NCBI GenBank assembly: GCA_014904985.1
Contig: MU129008.1
Span: 62,001 to 126,000, forward strand
Length of the DNA stretch: 64,000 nucleotides
Source of the DNA: Hydnum rufescens UP504
Taxonomy: Eukaryota > Basidiomycota > Agaricomycetes > Cantharellales > Hydnaceae
Direction: 5' to 3'
This document shows positions 1 through 11,308 of this stretch, one piece after another (the stretch's first letter is position 1; the number at the start of each line of letters is the position of its first letter). The notes under the pieces are model-generated. The model searched no databases and had not been told where the DNA came from. It saw nothing but the letters and a program-made list of their open reading frames with translations. Both the position numbers and the translations under genes were made by a program.

Positions 1-2
1 AG

Positions 3-420
3 AGAGGCCTATCAGAATCTTCTCAGGGTGCCTCTGTAAACGCTCGTTTTCGAGTCACAGAGATCCAACAGCCTGTGGATCCGAAGGAATATGAGGCTGC
101 GCCCTTCACTTCCATGAGCAAACAACAGTCACTGCGGATTGATTGGGAGACAATGGCAATCCCGGCACCCGATGTTTCCGATCGCAGCACACTGCTGAAT
201 CTTGCTCGAGCCTCTTGGGATGCGTATCACCCGATGCCTGAAGCATCTGCAAAGTGGTACCCCCTGGAAGGGTTCAATTGCGTACGTGTACTTATTATGC
301 ACTTGATATTCGGTAGCAGGTCCTCAGTATTCGCATTGATAGAGTGTTCCATTGATAAATGGAACCCAGGAGATGGTAAGACACTACTTGTCACTACGAT
401 GCATTGTTGTAATCCTTTGG
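3..420 (+). pseudogene. ATG15-like vacuolar lipase, N-terminal fragment
   Basis: The frame is open from the left edge. It contains a stretch running 'IPAPDVSDRSTLLNLARAS', then 'DAYHP' and 'WYPLEGFN', followed by a GT donor near 282 and a short second exon with 'DKWNPGD' ending in a GTAAG donor near 375. This order (I-P-A-P-D, 'LLNLA', 'W-Y-x-L', 'W-x-P-D') fits the region upstream of the lipase core in ATG15, the phospholipase that breaks down autophagic bodies in the vacuole. The catalytic GxSxG serine motif is not present. The next exon never appears, because the inverted-repeat element at 425 follows at once. The gene is therefore cut off at its 3' side and its true start lies outside the window. 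The family call rests on a short stretch and could be wrong. Confidence 0.5.
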
Positions 421-424
421 ACTA

Positions 425-756
425 GTGTTGCTGCGACTCAGACTTGAAGTAATCGCCCAGGAGTCACCAGTCGAGCCGAACCGACACCAACCCCAACTGA
501 ACGGATTTAAAGTCGATATTGGCCGAGTTCGATCTTCGGAGGCACCGACGGAGTGTCAGAGGTAGCAGCTGAATTGGACATCAGCCGCGCCTTATCGGCA
601 CTTCCAGTTATGCCCGCATTGTCCTCCTCGGCGATCTATTGCCCACAAACCTCTGGTACATACACTGTGTAAATACCGCTGATTTGTACCCACCGAACAC
701 GTCTTTCTACAGTCAAGTCGGTGGAAACCATCCAGGACAAGGGGAGTCGCTGCAAG
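425..756. mobile_element. degenerate TA-flanked inverted-repeat element (MITE-like), copy A
   Basis: The left end after 'TA' at 423-424 reads GTGTTGCTGCGACTC. The right end near 744-755 reads GAGTCGCTGCAA followed by GGTA. The ends are an imperfect inverted repeat closely related to those of the next element at 760-1204. The interior has no coding capacity and is rich in GACTT/GAGTC words. TA flanks suggest a Tc1/mariner-type non-autonomous element. Confidence 0.5.
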
Positions 757-759
757 GTA

Positions 760-1204
760 GTGTTGCCGCGACTCGGGCTTCGAGTCGACTTAAGTCCGAG
801 TCAAGCCGTTTTCAAGCGGAGTCGATTGATTACAAATAATTGACATGACTTCGGCCCGACTTGGAGTCAGCTCAAGTCCGGGATGTTCCGATACTTCTCG
901 CTTGCATGGACTTTGTTCAAACATCAAACACTGATTTGTTGGGATTTGTTGGTGTTGCATGAATATATAAGTACAAACAATTGATCCAGAAACACACAGT
1001 ATACCTTTGCAGAAATATATATATACTATTGATACCTACATATTTTTGACTTAAGTCGGCTTGGGTCAAAGTCGGTAAATTTGACTTGACTTCGGAGATA
1101 AGCCAAAGTCGACGGAAGTCGTGCGGAGTCGCCCGAAGTCAAGCCGAAGTCGAACCAAGCGGATAGTCTCGTTACCAGACTACCAAGCGGAGTCGCGGCA
1201 ACAC
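760..1204. mobile_element. TA-flanked inverted-repeat element (MITE-like), copy B
   Basis: A perfect 19-bp inverted repeat bounds this 445-bp element when the flanking bases are counted: GGTAGTGTTGCCGCGACTC at 756-774 and its reverse complement at 1190-1208. TA lies directly outside both ends (758-759, 1205-1206), as expected for a Tc1/mariner-type TA target duplication. The interior is non-coding, with many GACTT/AAGTC words, and includes an AT-rich centre near 990-1050. The same terminus (TAGTGTTTCCGCGACTC) recurs near 59034. Confidence 0.75.
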
Positions 1205-1338
1205 TACCAGTGCCAGGCGGCGACGGATCCAAATTTCGAGTCGCGAGGTCACCATGTTGCCAGTACTCCCTTTTCATGCGGTTCGATCGATCCTATGTCC
1301 TGTTTGTACTGTTCTGATGCCCGACCACGATGACATAG

Positions 1339-2520
1339 AATTTTCCGACTGTCACTTCGGCCCTTCCTCACGATGTGCTTTGCATCTTGATGGAATTTCT
1401 CGACATCACAACTTTGAAGGCTGCCAGTCTCGTCAACCATGACTTCAAGCACGCGGCAGATAGGCTTATTTGGCGATCATTCTACATCTGCGTACGTAAC
1501 TATGAGGACAACGGTGCCTTGTGTCGCGGAGAACTAGACCGAGCCGCAGAGGGATGCCGTATCGCTTGCACCGGAGTACGGGCTAAGCGCATCCGAAAAT
1601 TCACTCTGACATTTCGTCGGCCTGCTTATACTGCAGCCAAATTTGGGCAGAGCATTATGGAAATGGTCTTTACTACACTTCGGATGTTAACGGGTCTTCG
1701 ACAGTTGGAATTAGACTTAGCACATACATCATGGTGGACCAGTGGTATCGGGTCGAACCTTGCCAGGCTTGCCCGAGGCCCCTTTCCTTTCCACTTGGAA
1801 TCCTTCGCTCTCAACAAAGACTCGTATCACGAAATAAATTTTCTGTCCGAGTTCCTTCTCTCGCAGAAGAGGATCACCACCCTCTCCATCAATCGGGGTA
1901 GCTTCACTGTGCAACCGCGGTCTCGTCCTCCACCCCTTCGCGTTCTCGATTCAGGCGACTGGCACCTTCTCAAAAATCGACCTGTTACTCACCTTTTCGC
2001 TACATTGTTGCACGCCGATGAAGTATTTGATCTTTTTGGTTCACTTAGCCAGTCAACTGCTACTTTACAGCTTCTTTGGTTCAGGGCAGATGACGGGCTC
2101 CATCCCTATGCATTTTTCCAGTTCGCAGCAGACCCCATCGCGGCTACAGTTGTTTCCAACCTGCGGTATCTTGTACTCGAAATACCTCGGGAAGGAAATA
2201 TTCGTGCTCTATCACTCTTCAGTAATTTGGAAGAGTTAGTCTTGGATTTGAGACCCGAATGGATCCCGCAGGCTCCGGACTCGATTGAGAGTGATTTCTT
2301 CGAGATTTTCAAATCATGCCCGCGTCTTCGCAAAGTCGTGCTTTTCTTGTATAATAATGGGTGGCCGTCTAGATTCGCCATCCGATTCTATAGGAGGATG
2401 GGGGCTGAGGAAGATTGGGAACTCACGAGAGAGGATGTTGACGATCTAAGGAGGGTTGGTTTAGGGGGACCCCTAGCCAGGAGGAGACACCGATTTCCCG
2501 CAATGGTATGTGTTTCGTGA
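1339..2520 (+). CDS. F-box protein with degenerate leucine-rich region
   Basis: The frame is open from a TAG at 1336-1338 that can serve as a 3' splice site. It begins with a typical F-box: 'ALPHDVLCILMEFLDITTL', followed by 'AASLVNHDFKHAADRLIWR'. The F-box binds SKP1 and brings targets to an SCF ubiquitin ligase. The rest (about 330 residues) has irregular leucine-rich stretches such as 'LTGLRQLELDL' and 'LFSNLEELVLDL', as in fungal F-box proteins with diverged LRRs. The first in-frame ATG (1390) lies inside the F-box, so the true start is probably in an upstream exon that I could not fix. The stop is TGA at 2518-2520. The target is unknown. Such genes are abundant and fast-evolving in Agaricomycetes. 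Confidence 0.75.
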   Translation, partial: NFPTVTSALPHDVLCILMEFLDITTLKAASLVNHDFKHAADRLIWRSFYICVRNYEDNGALCRGELDRAAEGCRIACTGVRAKRIRKFTLTFRRPAYTAAKFGQSIMEMVFTTLRMLTGLRQLELDLAHTSWWTSGIGSNLARLARGPFPFHLESFALNKDSYHEINFLSEFLLSQKRITTLSINRGSFTVQPRSRPPPLRVLDSGDWHLLKNRPVTHLFATLLHADEVFDLFGSLSQSTATLQLLWFRADDGLHPYAFFQFAADPIAATVVSNLRYLVLEIPREGNIRALSLFSNLEELVLDLRPEWIPQAPDSIESDFFEIFKSCPRLRKVVLFLYNNGWPSRFAIRFYRRMGAEEDWELTREDVDDLRRVGLGGPLARRRHRFPAMVCVS

Positions 2521-3042
2521 GACCGTGCGCTTTCATTTACTCATGTCACCCGAATGCTATGGCCGTATTGACTCCATTGTCACCAGAAATGTGAACTGGA
2601 TGCTCATTGCGCCATCCTCTGCCCCAAACTCATCGACTGCATCCTGCGACAAAAAAAGGCCCAATGTGTTGCGATTAGTGAGGAAAGAAAAGGCGGTGGT
2701 GGTGTTCTCTCTTCTATACCGCTTCGGGCTGCCTACAGGTAGCTATAAGGCGCCTAGGGCGGTCCTCATACATCTCGCACATAAGTTAAATATTCTTTCG
2801 CGTCCCCCCTTCTCATTATGTAATCTTTGGACTCGTATTGTTTCCGTCCCCGCTGCCTCTTCCGGCGTTTCTCTTTGGTGTCACGCTGTCGATTCGGTAT
2901 CGTTTCCCTAGTGGTATTTTGGCATGAAGCATATATATTTACAACAAAATAAGGTGTGAGCATGGATGTTTCAGTTATTTTATGTCGCACGCTGCTGTGG
3001 CCTCGATGAACTCAGCCAAGGGTCCTACGCCCTTCGTAGTTC
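2521..3042. other. intergenic, no gene seen
   Basis: The stretch after the F-box stop has only short frames without recognisable motifs, and is T-rich in the manner of a 3' untranslated region. Confidence 0.5.
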
Positions 3043-3790
3043 CTAGCAGGTATCGCATTTGGCGGTCCTCTCCGTCGCCGAGGTGTCGGTGATCTTCAAA
3101 TATCGGGCATCTGCTAGAATGTGCTCTCGTGTCTGGGTCGGCTTTCCGCATGGGCACTGGCGATCTTCTTTGGGCACGAATTCAGCGTAGTAGCTCCCCA
3201 GGCGGGCACGTCCGATGCGGCATTGGAGGACTCTGGAGAATGTCTTCCTGTGGCTCTTGTAGTCATTTTGTTGCAGATAGGCTGGGTGGAATCTGATTAG
3301 CGACCTTGAGCTGGACTGGTTGCGTTGCGCTGGGTCCTTGGCCCAGGCCTTCACCCATCGCCTCCTTAGGTCGTGTTTTCGCATGCATCCGGAGAATGCT
3401 AGCTTATTACGGGTATTCGGGTAGCTTTCTGCTTCCTTCTTTTGCCAGCTCGTCTGAGCGTTCGTTGCCTGTGATTTCGAGATGTCCGGGTGAAGCGCAA
3501 CAGTGCTCGGCGGAAGGTATACGCACAGGTAGGAGAGAGTACTTATGTACATTATGTAATCAAGCGAATATCCATCTCAACACCGGGGACCCATTCCAAT
3601 GCGATCTCGATGTCCTGGTGGCTGCGTAGGATTGGGAATACTGCGGATCTAAACCGTTAGGAGCACCTTTGTGCCTTCCCTGGTGTGCCTTTGTGTATTC
3701 TCTGGAGGGCGCCGTGTTGTCCATGAAGAAGTATATTGTCTGGACGGGTGTTCTATATCTGCTCTTGCCACGATATCTCACCTTCGGGGG
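3043..3790 (-). pseudogene. non-LTR (LINE) retrotransposon RNase H and C-terminal zinc-finger relic
   Basis: On the minus strand, pieces in different frames read in order: 'TIYFFMDNTA' (an RNase H strand with a catalytic Asp), 'IALEWVPG', 'GHLEITGNERSDELAKEG' (the GNExADxLA motif of LINE RNase H), 'VLQCRIGRARLGSYYAEFVP' and 'CPCGKPTQTREHIL' (CCHC-like C-terminal motif). This is the 3' end of a fungal I/Tad-type element. The reverse transcriptase itself is missing. At least two frame changes and about 80 bp between 'WVPG' and the second 'PGH' copy show it is dead. Confidence 0.8.
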
Positions 3791-5454
3791 GACAGTAAAA
3801 TATAGAAAAAGCGTGCCAAAGCCTGGCTGCCCCAGCTGCCCCCTTACGACGTGGCATCTTTCTAGTCTTACTTCTCGCGCACCACACGTCCGGGGCCTTT
3901 GGTGCGGTACGACGCAAATTCGGATCGATAGGTGAAATTTCAGAGGTCCAGGATACAGTAATGGTGTTGAAACACTAGTTTTTGCTAGCGTAACCCGAGA
4001 TAGGCTCGAGTCATGATGTCCACTCTGCGGAGTGAAACTCTTCACCATGCTGGATGAGATAAGAGCTCTGTCTCCTCTACCGTGTGTGGGCGCTGAATCT
4101 CGCACAATCCAGGACGCCAGGCTTAGAATTCGGGCAGCACCGAAGCCTCAGTCTTGAAACAACCAGGATCGGAGAATCAGCTCAGAGCGTGTGCTTCGGC
4201 AGCGTGGGAGAGACAAGCTGCAACACCTATACAGCCCTATCTCGGATATGCATTTTTTTGACCCAATCAAAAGTAATGGTGGGTGGGTGAAAAGGAATTC
4301 TTCATCTCGAAAGCACCGCATGAGAAAGTAGTGTGAATTGAGGCACTGTTGTGTGCTATTGACTTCAAGAAACCGGCATCTCCCGGAATGGCGCCGCCTG
4401 ACGTCGAGCCTCATCCAGCAATATCTCGCTACGCTACACAAAACTAGCCCCGCAAGCCAGCTCACGTTTTCCATGAAACCCAGCATCCGTGTGACGGAAT
4501 TTCAATACTTAAAACCTCAAGCCTTGGGGTTTGATACCAGAGTAACGTAACGAGGGAAACGTATGGTATGGCTATGTTTCTACACTTCCCACCCATTGTG
4601 TACCTCATTCCTGCCCAGTGACTGTTCGGCCTCTCACTATCCTCTGCAGACAAGTACTGCGCATTGAACGTGTATTGGAGAGGCACCCTGTTTTTGTGCC
4701 AGTCAAGCGACGAAACTCAATGGGATTCTTCATCATGCTTGTTCTCCGTTTGAATAATAGGTCGCGACTTTCCCGTCTCATATCGCTGATGATGGTCTGG
4801 AACAGGTCTAATCGAGTTCTGCTCGAACTGGAAGGAATCCTGTGCGAACTTCTGCTCTGATCCGTTGAATGTCGTGATTAATTGATTGGGAACGCAGGCA
4901 GAAAGGCCTCTTACCGGTGCCAGATTCCGCTGCAACTTGGTGATACGCCAAGTTCTTCATGATTTATATGTATTGTCAGTGAGGAGCGGGGCGGGGTGAT
5001 TGGGCCGATCTAGCCAACTTGGCAACTATATACAGAAGAATTTCACCACTGGGGAACTAACCAGGACCCATCTGTCGTCCGCTCGAAGAGATGTTATACA
5101 CGGTCCAAGCTCTCTTTTGTCTACCCATAGTCAGGCACCGTGCTTGGAAATGTGGCGCGTTGTCGGCGGATTACGTACGCCGGCGGTGCACAGCCATGAA
5201 ATTACAATGATATCGATAAGAGATCCCTTTATACTGTATATTTCCTCGTTAATTGATCCCCGCCGATCTATGGCGGATGCTATAGGGGTAACGTGGGCAA
5301 CTATTCAATCTGTCGAGGGCCCAAGAATCGTCCGATCTCCTACACTGTTCAACTCGATGCTTCATTCAGCTTGGTGCTAATAAATGGATGGAGCTGATGT
5401 GTGCCTCTGAGTCTCCCTTTCCTTCCCCGATCCGCTCCCTCTTTGCCCTCCGTC
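3791..5454. other. intergenic region with no supported gene
   Basis: Short frames exist on both strands, but none shows a domain, a plausible chain of spliced exons or biased composition. Parts next to 3790 may be further decayed LINE sequence. The last 100 bases lead into the DUF6534 gene and presumably hold its promoter. Confidence 0.4.
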
Positions 5455-7774
5455 ATGGTACCTGCAGCTGACATCTTGGGTGGCGCGGTCCTTGGTACCC
5501 TCCTCACTGCCCTGTCAGTCTCCTCCAGCCTTAAGGATGCACACAACAGCGCTAACCTAACGTATTTGGCAGATGTTTCGGCGTCCTCACCATCCAGACC
5601 CCTAGCTATTATCGTGCGTTCCCGAATGATGGAAGACCGCTGAAACTGGCCGTACGTCTCCATATTTCGTTGAAATGTGCATTCATCGCCCATTAATTAT
5701 CCCCCCCTCAGGTGGCCTTCTTGTGGTGAGCATCGTACACACGTATCTTTTGAGGCATATTCCCCATCTTCCATTGTAGGGGACTTTGGAAGCTTTTAAC
5801 CTGTTGGTATTCCCTTCGTGGACTGTTTCTGAGAAATACTGCCGAGACTTACGGTTGTCCGCCACCATGTACATTATACAGTGCATGCTGTACCAAGTCC
5901 TTATATTGGTGGTTTGTCACAAATTACCGTAATCCTTTGGCTCTACAGCAGTCGCCGTGGTGCGTATCGGGTGTATCATGGCCATTGACCGTTCTTTTCC
6001 CTCCTGACCTCCTCTACCCACGAAATCATTCCATATTTATAGGGAATTCGGAATACTTCCAATCAACATAGTATGTACTGAGTCGATTCTTGTTGTGGAT
6101 GCCCTTATCTTGGCTTTGGCACTATCTACTTCAAGGCCTGCTCATCAATTATTGTGCAGACATTCTTTGCGTATCGCGTCTATTCTCGTAGGTCTTTCCA
6201 CATATCCTCGCCGAGAAGCATTGCATTCATAATTCCCCTTGATTTCCATAGTGAGCGCCAATCTCTATGTAGGAGTGCTTGTGGTATGTTATCACCCTGA
6301 TGCCGTAGTAGATTGGTCTGAAAGTCACGCATTATGGTGTCGTAGCAAGTCCTCGTGTTGCTCCAGTTCGGTTAGTCTTTCCCAATTACCATCGCCTTCC
6401 GATGTGCTTCTCCTGTCTTATTCCTCCCGCACTAGGATTCGGTGCCGGTTAGTACTTATCTGCATGTCTCAATGGACTGTGACTCATTGTATCCGGATCA
6501 AATCAATGTTTTGGCATACTGCAGCAGATGCCATCAAATCGTATGCATCCCTGTATTCTCTTCGACTCGGCTCCCCCTGAGAACTTGTTGGGCTGATTTG
6601 GCTGTATCTTACTGTTGTAGGATCATAGTACTAGAACTTCGGGGGATAGTCAAGGAGTGCACATGGCTTGTCGTAACATGGCTCACCCTTCAAGTGCGTC
6701 TTGCGCGCGATCTATTTGCCCTGGCTTCTAACACTCTCTTGCCTTCACTGATACATGGTATATGGTGTAATTGTGTGGCTTTCAGGCAATCGCAGATGTT
6801 GTCATTGCAGCATTTATGTGTCTCTTATTGCGACGTCGGCGCACTGGCTCCCCGAAGTGGGTATCCTGATCCACTTCCGATACTGAATAAGTCCCTTCCT
6901 CTGGTTAATGATCTCACCTGTCGTTGCGTGGCACAGGACTAATTCGATAATCAACCGCATGGTATTGTACACTATTAGTACGGGCTTGGTCACTGGCGTC
7001 CTCTCGTGTATCTGTCTTGTGCTGGTGCATTTCAGCAATTTCCTTTCGTCTCTCAGTATGCATAATTCTGATGCTGGACTAATTACGGGGACAGTTTGCC
7101 AAATACGGGTACCAGTTTGGTGTACTGATCACCGGCGTTGTACGTTACTCGATTTTTCGGTCTCCTGCTCGTTCGAGAACATAAGACTAATTCCTTGATT
7201 CTGCTTCTAGCCACTGGGCGGGTCTTTATTCCATCACCATGCTTGCCAAGTACGTTCCTGTAATATGCCTAGCTATACGTGCGATGCTGATTTCATGTTT
7301 GGCTCTGCAGCCTACACATGCGAACGAGTCTCCGGGTGAGGCTTGATACACCAAGCCCCCTTGAACTGATCGCCTACTCGATCGAAAAGAGAATGCAGCA
7401 GGATGCAGGGGATCATGGAGGTGTACGTATATCTCGTGCCCTTGGTGACGTCAGGGGATAAGGTAATGCTAATTGACACCGATCGGAACTTGTAGGAAGA
7501 GAGGTCCCAGGCTACAAGGATAATTGTCCCCAGCGAAGTAGCACGCAATGATGTGGACATAGAACTGATGGTTCGTACTGGATGTCACCTGCCTTTGTCA
7601 TGGTGCTCAATGACCCGCTTTCTATCGTGGTTACTCTTGATACAAAGGTTCAATTTACTGCGGTTCAGAGCCTGTTTCGGGAGGGACCTGAATCCCAGGT
7701 TTTGCTGTGGCCCCAGCAGTTTTGAGGAATGTTACCTTGCATGCGTACAAGTAGAGAAATTCTCCGTCCTTTAA
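5455..7774 (+). CDS. DUF6534-type seven-transmembrane protein, many exons
   Basis: ATG at 5455 starts 'MVPAADILGGAVLGTLLTAL'. Splicing about 14 small exons with GT-AG introns of about 50-110 bp keeps the frame and recovers the DUF6534 pattern: 'GVLTIQTPSYYRAFPNDG' (exon at 5574), 'LYWWFVTNYRNPLALQQS' (5885), 'EFGILPINI' (6043), 'TFFAYRVYS' (6161), 'LSANLYVGVLV', 'QVLVLLQFGFGA', 'AIADVVIAAFMCLLLRRRR' (6785), 'INRMVLYTISTGLVTGVL' (6951), 'MLANLHMRTSLR' (7240-7335). These are hydrophobic helices of an integral membrane protein family found widely in Agaricomycetes and of unknown function. The C-terminal tail is hydrophilic ('DNDVDIEL'-like region near 7550). Two weak points remain: the splice around 5714-5780 gives an odd residue where the family has Trp, and the last exon may splice again near 7570 rather than read to TAA at 7774. 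Confidence 0.75.
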
Positions 7775-7874
7775 TCACACCTCGCGACGAATCCTTAATG
7801 CGACACTTCTTTACATGTAATTTAATGTAGACTTTCTTTCTGCTCTATCCGGACGACCTTATCACAGGAAAGAA

Positions 7875-8709
7875 TGAGTACGACCAGACCCGGTATTTCA
7901 ATGGTCGACGATGTTGGCGTCCCAGAGAATGCCTCTGACACTTCTGAGTCTGACGTGTCTCGGTAACCCTAATTGCGGAGGAACTCCAGGCCGTAAAACC
8001 TCTGACTAGACCTTAATTTGTGGTGAGAAACTTCCACAGTTAGAGTCACGCTCCGAGAGCCAGAGAGTCGACGCTTAGAGACAGGAAGCCGAGTGCTCTG
8101 CGCCTTCTGGCAGAATTGAGAGACCACGCATCAGCGGATACGACATCGGATCGGCTCCTAAATTCGTCCCCCAAGTGCTTCATTCCTGAGCCTGTAGCTA
8201 TCTGTCCCAAGCTGTAGTCCGGTCAGCTGGTACGTTCCAAGTAATATTTAACGATTTCGGCGGCTTTGTATAACCAGAGCCAAGCGGAACAGCAGGTCTC
8301 GTGTTTTAGGGGTTTTGCAGGTGAACTCTAGTAGGCACGAACTGAGGACAGGGATGAAGACACTGCGAAGGTCGAACCTCCAAGGAAGCAGTACGACGTT
8401 CAGACATCTCCATGTCAGTTTAAGCTCGTGGACGTGGACGTGGTTCGAGGACGCACAAGGAGCAGATGTCTGTGCAGTGACGTGGGTTTCCTGAAGAAAA
8501 GCGACCAGTTCTTCACGAACATAAAAGCCAACCTAACAAGGCAAATATCGCCCGGACCCCGACAGAGCGAAACGAGACCCTCAGGCGTGAATCAACCATT
8601 CCCGGAATCGCTGTCGGAAGCTGCATGGGCTCGCGGAATGAGGGAATATTCGGGCATTCAGGCAGAGCTTGAGGACGAAGACTGCCACGCAGCAGCAGAT
8701 ACTCCTTAG
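7875..8709 (+). CDS. hypothetical gene, low-confidence exon chain
   Basis: ATG at 7875 opens 'MSTTRPGISMVDD', ending at a GTAACC donor near 7963. Later pieces that could belong are a Leu/Arg-rich stretch 'SALRLLAELRDHASAD' (8089-8150) and an acidic tail 'EYSGIQAELEDEDCHAAAD' (8645-8700). Splice sites linking them are plausible but not unique. No domain is recognised. The 3' part (from 8472) lies inside the inverted duplication, and the second copy carries stops in this frame, so only this copy could be functional. Confidence 0.25.
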
Positions 8710-11308
8710 ATGGTGGAGAATCATCAGGCGGATGTGAAGTCACACCCTGGGGCCAGCAAAACACCATTGATGATAGAGCTGACATTCAAGGGCGATTTAG
8801 CGAATCCACGGAAAGCTGATGCACATAATACTTTGAACTCTTGAGGGGAAGGTAAGCTTAAGGAACCCCGAGGTGACATGAGAACATACAATCCCATTTG
8901 TGTTGTCCAATGCTTAGAGTGGTATTTTGAGTAAGAGAGGGAGTAAAGCGCCGAGTTGTATGAGCCCGAATGGCATTTCCAAAGCTTTAAATTATTATCA
9001 CCAAGGGGCCCAGCATGCCAAAGAAGCTTAAGGAATATTCTACATAGCTGAGGGAGAGCTAGCTGGCCACCAAAACACTTCCAGTGTTTCCGGTGATGCG
9101 CGGCAGCGATACGGATGCGTCCGATTCCGGGCCGGCGGGCCCAACATTTTTGCTCCCGGTGTAACCGAGTTGGGCAAAAGTATGGTGCGCCACTTTCAGA
9201 CTCCTTGGACTGGGTATTAGCTGGTTGATTTTCGATCCCTTGTAGAAAATATCGGTGTTGCATCATGTCCCATCAGATCATCTTCCCTCGCGATCTGGTG
9301 ATCCCACACCATGTAGCGCGCAATTTGGATCCCCTTATGCACCCATTCGCGAAAGCTCGAGAGCGGGTACGTGCCCTCAATGCCGCAAAAATTGAGCGAA
9401 TGTTCGCGAAACCCTTCCTTGCCAGTCTTGAAGGACATATTGATGGTGTCAATGTGGTAGTGAGGAAAGCGCATAGCCTAGCTGTTGTTGCTAGTGCAAG
9501 CGCAGATGGAGGTATCTTTCGTCTCTTGGCCAAATCGATGTTCCAATTGCCGTTAATCCAAGCCTTCTGTCGTGTCTTCCCCAGAGATAATTATCCATGA
9601 CCTTCCGCAGCGTAAACATCTATTACGACTCCCCACGGCACACAAACGCAGCGTGACAGGGATATGCTTTGCTGATTCGGACCGATTGCTTAGCTGTGGT
9701 GTGGACCAAACCGTTAAAATGTGGGATGTCAGGACATCTTTGGACGAGGATGGCAGCGGTGATTTAGGTGAAAATAGTCTGCCAGCAGATGGTTCGTCCA
9801 TGCATTCGGATTGTGAATTTACTGATTCGAAACTGTGTCGTCCTTAGAGGAAACCACTTACAGTTTTTCACGGGAAAACTGCCTTCAAGTATGGAAGCTC
9901 TCCGTATAGTCACATTAATCTTGTCATTAACGCTTCACACCTTCAGTGCGATCGATCATCATCGAGAAAGTTCGTTATTCGCCACGGCTTCCAATTGCGT
10001 ACATATATGGGACGAAACGAAGTATGTTTCTGGTCCCACTATTTTCTGCGTTGGGGCTGAAATCTTACTTGGGATAGATCTTCCCCAGTCATGAACCTTA
10101 ATTTCCCGACATCGACGGAAACGATAACTGCTCTCAAGTTTAATCTCTCTGAAACCTCTGTTTTAGCTTCTACTGGTTCAGATCGGACATTTACCCTCTA
10201 TGACGTCAGAACAGGCAAAGCCGAACGAAGATTAGTCTTCCAGGTGTGTATATCTTTTCTTCGAAGAAATCGCGTTCCTCACCCGTGACCGCATTATAAA
10301 GATGCGTGCGAACGCCCTGGCGTGGTCCCCGACCCTTCCTACTTCTATCCTCCTTGCCTCCGAAGACCACAACCTTTACACATTCGATGTGCGGTCCCTT
10401 ACGTCACCGACCCAAATATACAAGGGCCATGTAGCAGCAGTCATGAGCTGTGACTGGAGTCCAACTGGAACTGAATTCGTATCTGGGGGTTGGGATCGGA
10501 CACTTCGGATATGGAATGAGGGGGATGGACGGGGCAGCGAGGCTTACCATACGAAGCGCATGCAGCGGTAAGACTCCCCAAACATTCCTGACTTTTCCTG
10601 ATCTGTCCTGCTTTCACATCTAGTGTATTCTCAACGATATACACCGGCGACGCGCGATTCGTTCTTTCAGGATCTGATGATGGTAACTTGCGTCTCTGGA
10701 AGGCGCATGCGTCAGAGAAACTCGGTATTATCGGAGGTCGCGAACGTGCCGCAAGAGAATATAGAACTAAACTACGCGAGAAATGGAAATATGATCCCGA
10801 AGTCGGCAAGATCGAACGGTACGTTGAAGTGTGACCCCGCTGCAGGCCGTGTCTCGACTCAGCTTGTTCATCTTAGACGCCGACACATGCCGAAATCGAT
10901 TTATAACACAAGTAAACTTAAGCAGACGATGCTGGATGCGCAAAGAGTGAAGGAAGAACGCCGGCGAAAACATTCGAGGGCGGGAGAAACAAAACCCAAG
11001 GCGGAACGGCGCAAGGTCGTTGTGGCGGAGCAAACATGATTCCGGTGTCCTTTTTTGGGTGTCGTGGGGAAGTTGTGTGGCCTCCGGGGGAAACAATATC
11101 AATGCTCCGTGCGGACGCGATTTATTGTACGCGTGGATGCACACAGCTCTAAAACTGAACAATTATCCATTGTTCAATGCATGTCTTCTCGTCCCTTGTC
11201 GTCAGAACGATGTAATAGGGCGTAATTATTGGGGCTCCTTCTAGTTAGTCAGGACATCATACACTACTCAAAATGCAAGATGCATCGCATTATTATTCAG
11301 TTCTAGCC
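8472..11308 (+). repeat. inverted segmental duplication, copy 1 (2.8 kb, holds SOF1)
   Basis: This interval reappears in reverse orientation between 26063 and 39083 once the insertions there are removed (ungapped length about 2.78 kb against 2.84 kb here). Matches run through the whole SOF1 gene and both flanks. One edge is at 'TTATTATTCAGTTCTA' (about 11300 here, 26063 there). The other is near 8472 / 39083. Compared stretches of SOF1 exons differ by only a few per cent, with scattered 1-nt indels. The two copies lie about 14.8 kb apart. Confidence 0.85.
9265..11039 (+). CDS. SOF1: SOF1/DCAF13 WD40 U3 snoRNP protein (copy 1)
   Basis: Spliced exons give 'ARNLDPLMHPFAKARERV', 'IERMFAKPFLASLEGH', 'SVTGICFADSDRLLSCGVD', 'TVFHGKTAFN'/'AIDHHRESSLFATASN', 'LNFPTSTETITALKFNLSE', 'EFVSGGWDRTLRIW' and the C-terminal Sof1 domain 'RRHMPKSIYNTSKLK', ending in a basic tail with stop TGA at 11037-11039. 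SOF1 is a seven-blade WD40 protein of the U3 processome needed for 18S rRNA maturation in the nucleolus; the animal protein is also a CUL4 adaptor. Introns are clear at about 9513-9583, 10021-10080, 10243-10301, 10569-10622 and 10821-10877. Two spots are odd. An extra A near 9306 puts the usual N-terminus out of frame, so only ATG 9265 leads into the conserved frame. Near 9785 an extra base removes the phase-0 donor that the second copy keeps, leaving only a weak GTCCAT donor. The gene may be damaged or the bases misread. Confidence 0.85.

Noticed and set aside
2510..2911. 133-codon frame after the F-box gene
   Set aside because: No motif, no start context and overlap with the F-box stop; probably 3' untranslated sequence.
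8513..9266. Minus-strand frames upstream of SOF1, repeated in copy 2
   Set aside because: They are repeated only because the whole segment is duplicated; no domain or splice pattern supports a gene on that strand.
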